DNA of 64,000 nucleotides from Gentiana macrophylla (GCA_026214975.1 JAOBSW010000449.1:240742-304741), one strand, 5' to 3'. Positions 44,239-54,850 are shown, counted from the stretch's first letter. Numbers and translations are program-made. The notes: generated by a model from the sequence alone, not told the origin.

Positions 44239-44899
44239 TGACGATGCTGGAAATCGTCTACGAATCAATCTAGATCGATTACTTTTATGATAAATATCTT
44301 AAACCCCTAGAACCCTAAATCGTGTAAAAGAGGGGTAGGTGTTTGTGTATTTTAGACTGAACTCTCGAATTATTTCTCTTGAGTTGCCTACGTATCCAAT
44401 AGTTGAATTGGAATCAAGTGTTTCGTAGTTCCTTAGGGTTGTTTATATAGGAGACGTCTCATCCCTCTTCCTTGTCCTGCAAGGAAATGCATCGTAATTA
44501 TCATTACTATTTCCCTAAGGATATACACGCCTAAATCCCTATGATTTATGGATAATTATGGACATATCTGATGTCCATATCACGATCTTTATGATTAAGG
44601 ATTCTTTCCTCATTTATATTCGAGTTATCCCACACGTGGAATAACGGCCGGGAGTTGCTCTGGCGTCTGCTGAGCCCCAAGGCCCTCGTGGCGAACATGT
44701 GACTCCTCTTTGCCAGTCCTTTGCCAACCTGCGGTGGCTAGAGGAGGAGCTTCTGCCGATCTCCCACCTGGGGTTAGGGACCTGCCCTTGAGTATGTGTT
44801 TGGGGTCCTTGGCCCTTACTGCCCTACTTTAGGGGCTTAATCATTTATTACATGTCCTAAACGGATGACACATGGCGCAGTTTGTGTCGGTTATCATCA
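44239..44899 (-). mobile_element. Solo LTR with AGGTT target duplication
   Basis: A 661-bp insertion starts TGATGATAACC and ends CATCGTCA on the minus strand, with a TATA box in TCCTATATAAACAACC at about 44450. It is flanked by AGGTT at 44234-44238 and 44900-44904. Removing it and one AGGTT restores the receptor reading (NWTLT then SWLSDQ). The internal domain was lost by LTR-LTR recombination. Confidence 0.92.
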
Positions 44900-45296
44900 A
44901 GGTTAGTGTCCAGTTCTGTCCCGTTGTGAGGTTATATCCTATTTGCATACCAGGAAGCAGAGTCTCGGTTCGATAATCAAAACTCTGCCATAATGACCGA
45001 TCGGCTACATCATAAACAACAAAATTACCTGAATCTTCCAACACAGCTCTTGTGTTTGTGTTTTTGCCTGAACCAACTTGATTATTAAAAATAGTGAACA
45101 GAGTGGTACCATTTCCATTGATGACTTTCAGACTTCCAAAATCATCCATCACCAAGATTCCATTGCCGATCATTGGGTTATCACGATTAGCAACCCATAC
45201 TCTACTACCATTGCCAGAATTACTTATGTATGTTATTCCAAGGTAAGTGAAATTAGTACTAGATGGGATTGTGAAGAATCCGAGGGTGTTAAGAAT

Positions 45297-45625
45297 GAAC
45301 GCTTACCATTGTATTAAAACCAATTAGTGGTAGTAAATGCACAACTTTATTTTAAAATGTGGGCAATCTCTCACAACACTTTGCCAGTGTGTGGGCTCCC
45401 AACACTGCACAATTAATTTTTAAATAATGTTCAATGGGGTTCGATCCGTGACTATCCTGGCTTTGATGCCATGTATTAATAATGGTAGACTACCAATTAT
45501 ATTAAAGCCAATTGGTGTTAGTAAAAATGCAGAACTTTATTTCATATAATTCAAGAGTGTGGGCAATTTGTCCCAACACTTACACAACTAATTTTTATTC
45601 TAGAGTGTGGGCAATCTCTCCAACA
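45297..45625. mobile_element. Small insertion with internal duplication in the pseudogene
   Basis: Interrupts the lectin domain between AACTTCACCTT and the codons for LGFF. It contains two diverged copies of a segment with CCAATTGGTGTTAGTAAAA, AACTTTATTT and GTGTGGGCAATCTCTC, plus a TTTGATGCCATGTATTAATA phrase. This text resembles short plant retroposons, but I cannot assign a family. Confidence 0.55.
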
Positions 45626-45796
45626 GAAGGTGAAGTTCCCACCGGCTGTTCAATTCATCACCTGGGTTAAACACATCTTTTTTTGCTGCAACAGCAAAAT
45701 GTAGTACAGATTGGTTGAAGATTATTGACAAAATGATGAACAAGATTGAATTCAGAAATCCTATTATATTTGTAGATTTCATTGTGGCGGCGAATG

Positions 45797-45914
45797 TCAT
45801 GCTTTTGCAGCTTTGATTTATGTCAGATTTTTTTTTTAAAAATAAATAGAAACCATCATGCTGTTGCAGCTTTGATTTATGTTAGATTTTTATTTTTTTA
45901 ATAAATAGAAACCA
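45797..45914. repeat. 58-bp tandem duplication at the 5' end of the pseudogene
   Basis: CATGCT.TTGCAGCTTTGATT to AATAAATAGAAACCAT occurs twice head to tail, just upstream of the first ATG. The gene at 28124 has one related copy. Confidence 0.85.
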
Positions 45915-46181
45915 TTTCAATCACTCATTGTTTGTTTGTTGATCGTAAACCACACAGAATGCTTATCCTGGTCAATGAAATCATAGTACTTGTTATGCCC
46001 AAGATCTCGGGTATGGTAGCGTTAAGCGAATCATAAAATTTACAGTGGCCGATTAGCACAGTCGTTTGCGTTTGGATTAAAATAGTTAGCAGAGTTGACA
46101 AGATTTTTATTACTTCGTATTTATATGGGGTGAAAGAAACCATTACTTTCTGAGATGTGTAACTTTACATTCTCCCCCTTA

Positions 46182-46516
46182 GAGCAGCTCCAACGGTAGG
46201 TTTAAAAAAAAATATAAAGCTTTATCAAAAGGTTTTCATCATTGGAGCATGATGAGTCAGCAATGAGTTTGTGTAATAGGTTTATGCAGATAAACCTTTG
46301 GAAAAGCTAGTAAGCTTTTTTTTCCCTTCTTTTTTATAAGTTTGTGTGGTTAGAAAAAATAGTAGAGAGAATATTTATGTGTAGTGGGATGAGTGTTATA
46401 AGCCTTTTCGAAAAAGGTTTATTCATTGTAGATAAAGGTTTATGATGAAAAGGTTTATAAAATAATGATGTGGCACATTCATAAACCTATTAAAAGGTTT
46501 ATGACTGGAGATACTC
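46182..46516. mobile_element. Tourist/Harbinger-like MITE
   Basis: Termini GAGCAGCTCCAACGGTAGG and ACTGGAGATACTC are inverted repeats of the GAGCATCTCCAA type. They are flanked by TTA (46179-46181 and 46517-46519). The core is filled with GGTTTAT / ATAAACC stretches. 335 bp. Confidence 0.8.
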
Positions 46517-46519
46517 TTA

Positions 46520-46960
46520 TAAGTGAATGCGTCATCGCCGGGACTTGGCCATGATTTGTTCCAATGAGCTTGTCCTAGATTAATTAGGAAGATTTTAATT
46601 AATTAAGGAAGCTATTATTCCCACCACAATTGATCCATTCGTTATTACACATGTAACGACCGACTCAAAACCCGAGCAATTCGGAATCGACCCGCTCTGC
46701 CATGACCGAGACTTGGGGTATCACAACACATTTGCTTGAGTATATCACACCATTTTTACTGTAATCGTTCATATGAAGGTCGAATGCTTGAGAGATAGTG
46801 TGTCACATGATAATTGATTGTGCAGTACAAATAAAAGCCTCCTTAATTAATGCTTTACATCGTTTAATTTGATTAATTATTTACAACAAAAATTAATTAT
46901 ATAATATCATCATAGGGCAATATAGTCTCACATCATTTTCAATTTAGCAATGAAAATCAA
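46520..46960. other. Spacer, unassigned
   Basis: Noncoding. ACTCAAAACCCGAGCAATTC at about 46674, followed by GGAATCGACCC, resembles LTR wording of gypsy elements, but no boundaries can be drawn. Confidence 0.35.
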
Positions 46961-46967
46961 AAGTCTC

Positions 46968-47010
46968 CTTGAGAGTCTCCTCTTGTGGAGACCCATCAAT
47001 AGTTTGCCAA
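46968..47010 (-). promoter_or_regulatory. Receptor-gene promoter relic, copy 2
   Basis: AGTCTCCTTGAGAGTCTCCTC, then TTGTGGAGACCCATCAATA. The first half matches the upstream region of the intact receptor gene at 28198-28225; the second half matches 48664-48690. It lies 1.2 kb upstream of the pseudogene start. Confidence 0.55.
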
Positions 47011-47221
47011 AATCACAACCACCCAACACAAGTAGAGTCCTGGTCTGATACGTTAGTGATATCATTTATTACATAACACTGTGACTCGTTACGCACGTAA
47101 TGTTTAAAGTGATTAATTTCAGATATAAAAACCAATTACTGTAATAATTACTTAAACATTGTTAGTGACACACCATGATATTGTAATAAGATGTGAAAGT
47201 TATAAAACTTTGTTACCAACA

Positions 47222-47375
47222 AAGGTTTATCGGGATGGAATAGACTCCAGTCGTTTAAGCAAGAGGTCTCGGATTCGAACTCTTATAGATGCAGCAACCT
47301 TATTGGCTCATCACCTTTGGTGGCCGACAGTACCTCGAATTATCTCTGGGGATACATTACGAAAACAAAAAAATT
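47222..47375 (+). mobile_element. SINE-like sequence
   Basis: GTCGTTTAAGCAAGAGGTCTC, then GGATTCGAACTC at 47270-47282, is a good RNA polymerase III B-box (GGTTCGAANCC) in tRNA-like context. It is followed by GCTCATCACC...CAGTACCTCGAATTATCTC, a body seen in plant tRNA-derived SINEs. No poly-A or target duplication is clear. Confidence 0.45.
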
Positions 47376-47478
47376 ATGAAAGTTATTTAATAAGAAGTGT
47401 CATTATACATTAAAAATGATCTCACTTAAGCATCATATTGTGTTATATCTGAATAGTTATAAAAATAATTAAAAATTA

Positions 47479-47667
47479 CTACATCCGTCACATATTATAA
47501 GTCATCCTAACTTTATGCACACAGATTAAAAAAACTCAATAAATGATCAAGCTTTGATAGTTTTGGACTAAAATACCCTTAAGCCAATTAGAATAATGTA
47601 AGCTTTAACTTTAATTATTGTATTAAAATGTAAGAATGACTTATATTGTGAGACGGATAAAAAATAG
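47479..47667. mobile_element. Stowaway-like MITE
   Basis: CTACATCCGTCACATATTAT and the inverted end TATTGTGAGACGGATAAAAA, with matching TATAAGTCA / TGACTTATA inside. The core is about 190 bp. The right TA is not preserved. Confidence 0.65.
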
Positions 47668-47671
47668 GGGG

Positions 47672-48300
47672 AATGGGGAAAAATGACACAAATATTTTAT
47701 CAATTAAAGAGAATGACAGATTTTTGTAATTTTTGAATAAAGGACAAAACTATTTTATTTTTTATTTTTAATATTCAACGCCTTTTTTTACAAAAAAAAA
47801 AAAAAAAATAATAATAATAATAAACGCAACACACTTTCTCTCTCATCCATCTTTTTTAAACACTCATATCTCTAAATCTAGAACTCCAAATTTGTTTTAT
47901 ATTTTTTCATGCTCTTTATTTATTCCGGCGTGATTTCGGAAATCCGCTATCGAAATTCACTGTCGATATTCACTGATTTTCGGGATTTACTGGGGATATT
48001 CACTGAGTGAATTACGACAGTGATTCTCACGAAAAAGATGTAATTATATCGAGCCAAGTCTCTAAACGAAGAGCATCAAAAATATAAAATCAGTGAAATT
48101 TTCATTACGTTTGGAGATCTATATCAAAAGATATAAGTGTTTGAAAATCGGGAAGAAAATAGAAACATAAACAAAAACAAACTAGAGCCTTCCGGGCGCG
48201 TCGCATTTTTTATTTTTATTTTTTTTGTTTTGTCCTTTGGCCTATAAAAATTACGAAAGTTGTCCTTTTTCTATACAAAATATAGGGCTATCATGTTACT
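47672..48300. mobile_element. Element with long imperfect inverted repeats
   Basis: The left arm has ATGACAGATTTTTGTAATTT then GAATAAAGGACAAAAC. The right arm has GTTTTGTCCTTTGGCC then TATAAAAATTACGAAAG. They pair over about 40 bases with mismatches, as in long-TIR (Mutator-like) miniature elements. The core is noncoding, with several TTCACTG / CAGTGAATT repeats. Confidence 0.45.
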
Positions 48301-48370
48301 GAAAAATATTTCAAAATTTGTTTTTATCCTTAATTTTCTATAGAAAAATATTAAGATGGCTTATAATATA

Positions 48371-48632
48371 CTCCTTCGTCCCATTTTATTTGTTCATGTT
48401 TTCTTTTTGGTTTGTCTCAAAATAAATGTCCACTTTGTGCATTTATTGCTAAATTTTTACAAATGCCCTTCTATATTTACAATAAAAAGTGTGTAGTATT
48501 AAATGCTTCAACACTACTTAAAGGACATAAATGTAAAATATTAGACTATTTAATGAGATTCAAAGTAATAACTACACTTTTCTTAATCTATATGAAAAGT
48601 CAAACGAGACAAATAAAATGGGACGAAAAGAG
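48371..48632. mobile_element. Stowaway MITE with TA duplication
   Basis: Termini CTCCTTCGTCCCATTTTATT and AATAAAATGGGACGAAAAG (followed by AG) are inverted repeats flanked by TA on both sides (48369-48370, 48633-48634). 262 bp. Confidence 0.88.
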
Positions 48633-48649
48633 TAAAACGGAAACACTAA

Positions 48650-48765
48650 TCTTCTTGAGTCTTCCTCGTGTGGAGACCCATCAATAAACATTCCAAAGAC
48701 ACGGCATTGGTTGGTGAAGTGGACTTTTCAATTGAAGGCATAAAGTCTTCATTTCTTGTGTGTGG
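48650..48765 (-). promoter_or_regulatory. Receptor-gene promoter relic, copy 3
   Basis: CCTCGTGTGGAGACCCATCA matches copy 2. GACACGGCATTGGTTGGTGA, then AGTGGACTTTTC and AAGGCATAAAGTCTTCA, matches the upstream region of the intact receptor gene (28228-28320). The block is separated from the pseudogene start by almost 3 kb of insertions. Confidence 0.55.
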
Positions 48766-48769
48766 TGCT

Positions 48770-49345
48770 AGATTCGTCAAGCATTTGATACCACATTATT
48801 AATTTATTATACTCTCGTCTTGGGGAAGTTCTTGGTACACTCGTCATATGCGGAGTGCATCCTTATGGAGGTTATACATCTTTTGTTTTTAAACAGAATT
48901 TAAAATGTGTGGTCCAAATTTGTTTACCGGTCAATTATATGCATGTGGATATACCACACAAGAACTTCCCCTCGTCTCGTGTCTCGATTGATTTTTCACA
49001 CATAAATATGTAATAAAGGTTTTGAATCTCAATAAATGATTTAATATTTTACACATATGTCCTTCAAATACTAGTTGGAACCTTTAACACTACACACTTT
49101 TTAAAAATTAAAAAATAAAAAACACGGTACACACTTTTCATTATAAACAATGCAAATGCGGAAGGGCAAAAAAATGACAATTAATACACAAAATTGGCAT
49201 TTATTTTGAAACATCCCAAAAAGGAAACGTGAACAATTAAAAGCAGACGGAGGGAGTAAAATATATGATAATAAGAAGGAAAATGAGAGTGGTACACACA
49301 AAATGCTCAACTAATCCATATAAAGTGCATCTAGCCATAAATTTT
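48770..49345. other. Spacer with a MITE half
   Basis: AT-rich. 49190-49258 ends GAACAATTAAAAGCAGACGG then AGGGAGTA, the right terminus of a Stowaway-like element whose left end is lost. No gene. Confidence 0.45.
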
Positions 49346-49350
49346 GTTTA

Positions 49351-49476
49351 AGAGAATCTTTAACGACACCACATTAAATTTAAAATTGCCCTTAAGGCAT
49401 CCCAGTTTATGTATATTTTTAAATATTGTTGTGGTGTTCCAGATAGACTTGGCGTGGTGCCCTTAAAGGCTCTCTT
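49351..49476. mobile_element. 126-bp MITE
   Basis: Left end AGAGAATCTTTAACGACACC and right end GGTGCCCTTAAAGGCTCTCT are inverted repeats. GTTTA occurs directly on both sides (49346-49350, 49477-49481); the match extends to GTTTAAGAG on both sides, so the duplication could be 5 or 9 bp. Confidence 0.75.
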
Positions 49477-49485
49477 GTTTAAGAG

Positions 49486-50012
49486 GAGACAACAAAGGAT
49501 ACAACAAAAATTATGAACCATAGGTTGCCATTTTGTGTGAATGAGCTGTAAATATTGTGTGTCTATCATTTATGTAAAACGAATCATTTCAATCAATAGG
49601 TTGTATGTAATATCTCATATTTGAGATGTGGAGAAAATATTATCAATATATTAGGTTAAGATATAATAAAATCGATGACTTGAATTACGCATTTTATATC
49701 AAACAAAGACGATAAACCTAATTAGTTATTTGAATTATTATGCCTCAAATAAAGTTATTAGGCTCGAGTTCTGGGGCATTACATTATACATTATAATTAA
49801 AAATATAAGAAAGTTTTATGACACAGGTTTAGGCTCTAAAGTTATGGTTAAATGCAACAACCTCATAAACAAGGCTAAAATGGTAACATGCCGTTCAGAA
49901 CTTGCGCCCAACTCATTACCAAGTGAACATTGAAGTCTCGCATGGTCGTGATATCATACATTATAGAACGGAAGAAATACATAATAAAAAGCATATAAAT
50001 TAAAATAACAAT
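49486..50012. other. AT-rich spacer
   Basis: Noncoding. No domain or repeat is recognised. Confidence 0.4.
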
Positions 50013-50014
50013 TA

Positions 50015-50406
50015 CTCCCTCAACTTTTTTTGAACTTTAACATTTCATGATTTGTTTTGTCTTTATTTATCTGACATTTTACATTTTTAATACATATTTT
50101 TTATTTTTTTAACTTATACCCTTATCTTAAGTAAATCAAAGTTTTATAATTCCAATGCAAATAGAATTGTAACCATCAGAATACAGTCCACCTCCATTGC
50201 TTTTTTAGTGATGTAATTTTGGGGAGGAGACTTTTTTTCGAGGAGTAATGAACTTTTTAATACTTCAAACTAATAGTAATATTAATGGGTAGGGAAACAT
50301 AAAAAATGATAATTTTGTCATTTTATACCGTATTTCAAACATATTAATCACTTTATTAATCGGTTTGAATCTTCTCTATGAGACCAATAAAAAAAAACGG
50401 AGAGAG
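50015..50406. mobile_element. Stowaway-like MITE, relative of the one at 18937
   Basis: Termini CTCCCTCAACTTTTTTTG and AAAAAAAAACGGAGAGAG. The internal text TTGTTTTGTCTTTATTTATC, then TGACATTTTACATTT, matches the MITE at 18937-19222. The left flank is TA; the right is TTA. Confidence 0.75.
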
Positions 50407-50444
50407 TTACACAGGATTTATCAAACTCAAAACATGAAAGATGG

Positions 50445-50745
50445 AACAAAATCTGAAAGAAATAGCTATCAACTGAAGGACGCAACCTCGAAAAGAAATA
50501 AAAGATGACCTGCATTGAATATAATGCCGAATGTAAAAGAAAGATCCAAAGGACACGCACTCTACGGTGTGTAATAAAATTTGTCCTTTACGGGCTCCTA
50601 TGTCTCCTCTAGCCCTTCAGTCTCATCCTTTTAATCCTCTTAATTTTTAAGTGAGGTATGAGCTATATAGCACAGTAAAATCAATATAATCGAAACGGAA
50701 TTATATGGAAATATCTCGAAATTACCATCATAGTTCTATCTTGAT
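50445..50745. repeat. Dispersed repeat, copy 2 (partner at 4799-5087)
   Basis: Same orientation and nearly colinear with copy 1. Interrupted after TCTATCTTGAT by CAGGGACGGACCCAG, where copy 1 continues GCATTATTTC. Confidence 0.8.
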
Positions 50746-50749
50746 CAGG

Positions 50750-50880
50750 GACGGACCCAGCGCGTAATAAGTGGGATCGTAATATCCCTCTCAAATTTCC
50801 GAGATGAGATTCTGATATCACTCTTATAATAATAAAGCGTAATGCACTATATTATTTCAGATAATTTCTACAACAATTAT
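50750..50880. mobile_element. DNA-transposon terminus CAGGGACGGACCCAG
   Basis: The 15-base terminus at 50753-50767 is the exact reverse complement of that at 5769-5783. The other end of this element is missing; the copia LTR follows at 50881. Confidence 0.5.
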
Positions 50881-51007
50881 TGTCAAGAATTGTAGAAAAG
50901 ATTTTCCTTGTATTCACCAATCACATAGGTCCGGTATATATAGTAATATCTACCACTCTACCCTTACTAATATATAATTACAAAATATATCACAATATAT
51001 CGTAATA
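50881..51007 (-). mobile_element. 3' LTR of copia C
   Basis: 127 bp, plus-strand TGTCAAGAATTG to TATCGTAATA. Matches 54915-55025 except for an extra 30-odd bases in the latter. A TATATATAG core-promoter candidate lies in the middle. Confidence 0.8.
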
Positions 51008-51072
51008 CCCCCCTCACGTGGAGCGTGGAGGTCTCGAACGCCCAACTTGCGCAATAAGAACTCGGACTGATG

Positions 51073-51822
51073 TCACCCCAATGCCTTCGTAAAAATATAT
51101 GTCAACTGATGTCGCATGGGTATATAGGAAGGAACAATCAATCCATCTGTAACAGCATCACGCATGAAATGACAATCCACCTCAATATGTTTTGTGCGTT
51201 CGTGAAAAACGGGATTCTGGGTAATGTATAGTGCCGAATGACTATCACAAAAGAGCCGGATGCCAGGAGGATGTCGGACACCAAGGTCAGCCAATAACTG
51301 CTTCAACCACTTTAATTCGCATGTAAGGGAGGCCAAAGATCGATACTCAGCCTCCGCGGAGGACCGAGAAACCGTGGTCTGCTTCGTAGGCTTCCAGGTA
51401 ATCGGTGAAAGACCAAGAAAAATGAACCAACCACTCAGAGATCGTCGAGTAAGGGGGCAACTGGCCCAATTGGAGTCACACCACCCTTCAAGTAGAAGAA
51501 AACTATCGGATCGCAACAAAACACCCTGACCCGGATGTTTCTTCAAATAACGGACGAGTCGTAACGCAGCTTCCCAATGATCAACCCGAGGTGCCTGCAT
51601 AAACTGAGAGAGAATATAAACCGAATATGCCGGGTCAGGACGCGTCACACCTAGATAAATCAACCGCCCCACAAATCGCCGAAATTTTTCTGGATCATCA
51701 AGAAGGGGCCCTTCAGCCAGGGCCAGTTTATGATTCGGTTCAATGGGGAAGTCGGCTGGTTTGGACCCAAGTAACCCCGCATCGTGAATTATGTCGAGGG
51801 CATACTTACACCTTTGGTTCAA
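51073..51822 (-). pseudogene. Copia C RT thumb and RNase H
   Basis: A 249-codon open stretch begins within RT and carries KFRRFVGRLIYLGVTRPDPA, FMQAPRVDHW, then RNase H with [55 protein letters not shown] and IFTKALG. The RNase H catalytic aspartates and glutamate (CDSN, AEAEY, CDSHSA) are intact. The last domain ends directly before the purine tract, as in intact copia elements. It is the best-preserved copia segment in the window. Confidence 0.92.
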
Positions 51823-51833
51823 AAAATTCGGGT

Positions 51834-52440
51834 TTATTCGGGCAACCTCAAACCAAGGAAGTACTTAAGCCTGGCGAGATCCTTCATTTTAAAACATCGA
51901 CTCAGATATGTCTTGAACTTAGTCATCTTCACTTTGTCATTACCTGAGATGATCATATCATCCACGTATACAAGCACATTAAGCTGGACACCGTTACGAT
52001 GCATGGTAAACAAAGAATAATCCGAATATGACTGACGGAACCCATGTGCCTTTAATACCGATGCAAGCTTCGCAAACCAACACCGAGGAGCCCGTTTCAA
52101 ACCATAAGGATTTTCGCATGCGACATTCCAAGCCAGATCGATTTTTCTCAAAACCAGGAGGGATCTTCATGTAAATCTCTTCCTCCAAATCTCCATGCAA
52201 AAACGTATTATGGACATCCATCTGATGAATGTCCCAATTTTTAATAAATGCCACACTAAGGAACGTACGAACAGTGACCATCTTTGCTACAGGAGCAAAC
52301 GTCTCATTGTAATCCAAACCCTCCACCTGATGATGCCTAAATGCAACCAATTAAACGAGCCTTTAAACGTTGCAACTGGCCATGCTCATCATACTTTTCG
52401 GTGTAGACCCATTTACTTACCAGTGCCTTCTTCCCGGGAG
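51834..52440 (-). pseudogene. Copia C reverse transcriptase core
   Basis: Two overlapping frames. 52350-51994 gives VEGLDYNETFAPVAKMVTVR, HQMDVHNTFLHGDLEEEIYM and PPGFEK. 52151-51834 gives YGLKRAPRCWFAKLASVLKA and the catalytic LNVLVYVDDMIISGND (YVDD intact, about 51950-51975). A frameshift near 52140 separates them. The region 52350-52440 continues upstream in broken frames. Confidence 0.9.
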
Positions 52441-52840
52441 GTAAATGTTGCAATTCCCAAGTACCCTAGTCTTCCAATGCCTTGACTTCCTCAGCCATAT
52501 CTTTACGCCATCCATCATGTTGCATAGCCTCCTTAAAAATTTTAGGAGGAGTCCTTGTAGTAATAGCTGTGAGATACTTGAGGTGCTTGTCATAAAAATA
52601 AATCGTAATTAACAAAATGCGTAAGAGGATAAGGAGTACCTGAGGATGCTATTGAAGCGGGTGAACAAGATGCTGGACTTTTCTTTCCCACAATAGTATG
52701 AGTAACAAAATCCTGAAACCGAGAGTTAGGGATCTTCTGTCGTCGCCCTCTACGAAATTCCTCCACTACAGAGGTATCATGAACATGTGCGGGGTTGGTA
52801 TGAGGTGGAAGGGGAGCAGGTTCATTAGGCGTAACATTTT

Positions 52841-53743
52841 CTACAAGGTGAATCCCCCCTCAACCGGTGTAACTGGTTCGTGTAGGGTTACTGGTTGAGA
52901 GGAAGATGTAGGAAAAACATCATCTTCATACACTTCATTGGCTACACTCGGGTTGGGTTGGTCGGGTCGAGTCACATGGGGTTCAGAAAAAGTAAAAACA
53001 TGTTCATAAAATTTTACATCCCGAGACACAAAAATCTCCTCCGTATTAAGATAAAAAAGAGTCCAACCTTTCTTACCGAAAGGATATCCAATCAACACAC
53101 ACTTACGACTACGACTATCAAATTTATTTTTGGAAGGGCAATGATCATGTGCATAACACAAGCATCCCAGAACATGAAGTATTGAAAAATCTGGTGGCTT
53201 TCAAAACAAACATTCATAAGGGGTTTTGTAATTAAGAATGCTAGATACAGTTCGGTTAGTTAGATGAGACGTTGCCAACACACATTCCCCCCAAAACCGA
53301 AGCCATAGGTGACCCTCGAAACGAATTTCCCATGCAATATTCAAGATATTCCGATGTTTACATTCTACACGACCATTCTCTTTGAGGGTGCCCACACACG
53401 ACGTTTCAAAAATTATCCCGTGTTGTATAAAATAAGGATTAAGACACTAAATTCGATCTCATTATCACTACGCTGCACGCTTAATAGTCGCATCAAATTG
53501 GCGTGAAACTAATGCAACAAAATCCAAGAACATAGTTTCAACCTCAGTTTTATTCAACAGCAAATAAATCCAAACAGTCCGAGAAAAGACATCAACAATT
53601 GTCAAAAAATAAAAGGCCCCACAGGTCGATGGAGTACTGTAGGGACCCCATAAATCACAATGAACCAGTTCACAAATAAGACTTGCACGACTTTCACTCA
53701 CAGAAAATTGTTCACGTGGCAGCTTTACAAACATCCCAACCAT
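52841..53743 (-). pseudogene. Copia C integrase
   Basis: In minus-strand order: CELVHCDLWGPYSTPSTCGA and FLTIVDVFSRTVWIYLLLNK (53700-53560, first two core aspartates present), then NGRVECKHRNILN (53395-53350, the core glutamate in the ENG(R)VE..H motif), SHLTNRTVSSILNYKTPYE, and the C-terminal SRKCVLIGYPFGKKGWTLFY with VSRDVKFYEHVF (53120-52960). Frameshifts fall near 53470 and 53200. All three DDE residues can be traced. Confidence 0.88.
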
Positions 53744-54290
53744 CCTTATTTAAATTCTTAGAAATAATAATATTTGGAATATGTTTAAGAACCTTTTCTG
53801 ACGGGTGCCCCAAGCGCCGGTGCCACAACTCCATAGACTCTTTTCCATCAACAGCCAAGACCCATCCTTCTGGAACTCCACAAAAAAAGAAAAGTCTATC
53901 TCTATGTTCACCCAGTCCAATCAACGTCCTCGTCACTCGGTCATGCATAACATATAATGAAGAAGATAGCTGAATGCGACAATCATATTCATCCAAAATT
54001 TGAGTGACATAAAGCAAACTGCAAGTCAAATTCAGGACATATAACATATTTTCCAATTTTAAATTTTCAGGTAACATCGTGCCCTTATGCGATGCAAGAG
54101 AGGTACTGCCATCCGGTAGGCCAACAGGACATTTATCAATTTCTCGAACATCCATTAATAAATTTCTGCACCCAGTTACATGAGTGTAGCTCCTATATCG
54201 ATAATCCACGATGACTGAGCTAATAATCGATCTCTCAATTTGAGCAAATCAACGACACTTTTCCATTGGGCCGGACAAATATCGGTTAGA
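53712..54290 (-). pseudogene. Copia C protease and GAG-pre-integrase
   Basis: The frame opens with AQWKSVVDLLKLRDRLLAQS, then the protease active site WIIDIGAT (normally DSGA, so the serine is changed) and, after a frameshift, THVTGCRNLLMDVREIDKC, VGLPDGS, LYVLNLTCSLLYV and the GAG-pre-integrase ELWHRRLGHPSEKVL. No capsid or zinc-knuckle region lies upstream; the sequence passes directly into the repeat leader. Confidence 0.85.
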
Positions 54291-54364
54291 GCAGCCTGAT
54301 CATGACGTCGAGTCTAGCTCGACTCGCCTTCTTGCAACAAACTCGCCATTGCTCCTTCCTTGTT

Positions 54365-54850
54365 CACTCTCGCAGCAGTTTGGTTTCGGGCTGATTCAGA
54401 GAGATTGAACCGTCCAAAAACGATTTCTACCGTTCAGATTTTAGGAAATATATAGACGAACACGCCCTCAAAATTTCGGCACGATCGGAGTCTGTTTCAA
54501 TTTCCGATCGTCGTCAAAAATATTCTGCTGAAACAAATTGCAGCAGTTAGGTCTCGGTCGATTTCAGAGAAATTGAACCATCAAACGAAAATTACACCAT
54601 TCAGATTGTAGAAGAAATAATTTCGAACAACTCCTCAAAATTTCATCACGATCGGAGTCCGTTTCAAAGTCCGATCGTCGTCAAAAACATTCTGCTGAAA
54701 CAAATTGCAGCAGGTCGGTCACGGTCGATTTCAGAGAAATTGAACCGTCTAAACGAAAATTCCACCGTTCAGATTGTAGAGAAAACAATTTCGAAGAATC
54801 CCTCAAGATTTCATCACGATCGGAGTCCGTTTTAGTGTCCGATCATTCCG
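54365..54850 (-). repeat. Triplicated 180-bp repeat in the copia C leader
   Basis: Three tandem units at about 54365-54520, 54521-54700 and 54701-54850. Each contains GAGAAATTGAACCGTC, CACCGTTCAGATTGTAGA, TTTCATCACGATCGGAGTCC and GTTTC...TCCGATCGTCGTC. They lie between the primer-binding site and the protease of copia C, where gag should be. Confidence 0.85.

Larger units (their letters stand above)
43466..45800 (-). pseudogene. S-domain receptor kinase paralogue, kinase-less pseudogene
   Basis: Reading the minus strand from 45800: a signal peptide (NSILFIILSIIFNQSV) and PGDELNS, then the B-lectin region broken by a 330-bp insertion, RVWVANRDNPMIGNGILVMD, GNFVVYDVADRSLWQSFDYR, LLPGMQIGYNLTTGQNWTLT, a solo LTR at 44239-44899, then the SLG region (SPQLLVYRRGAVYRASDPWK), FCYGYKNS, a PAN-like part (SLTDCMEKCW) and a membrane span (HIVLVVILIVLLFKL) followed by basic residues and a stop. 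Frameshifts are frequent. The order matches exon 1 and the TM exon of the gene at 26404-28124, so it is a tandem paralogue. No kinase exons follow downstream. The LARD-like element begins 1 kb away, where they would be expected. Confidence 0.9.

Noticed and set aside
47159..47413. 84-codon open frame
   Set aside because: Covers the SINE-like sequence with a pol III B-box; no protein domain.
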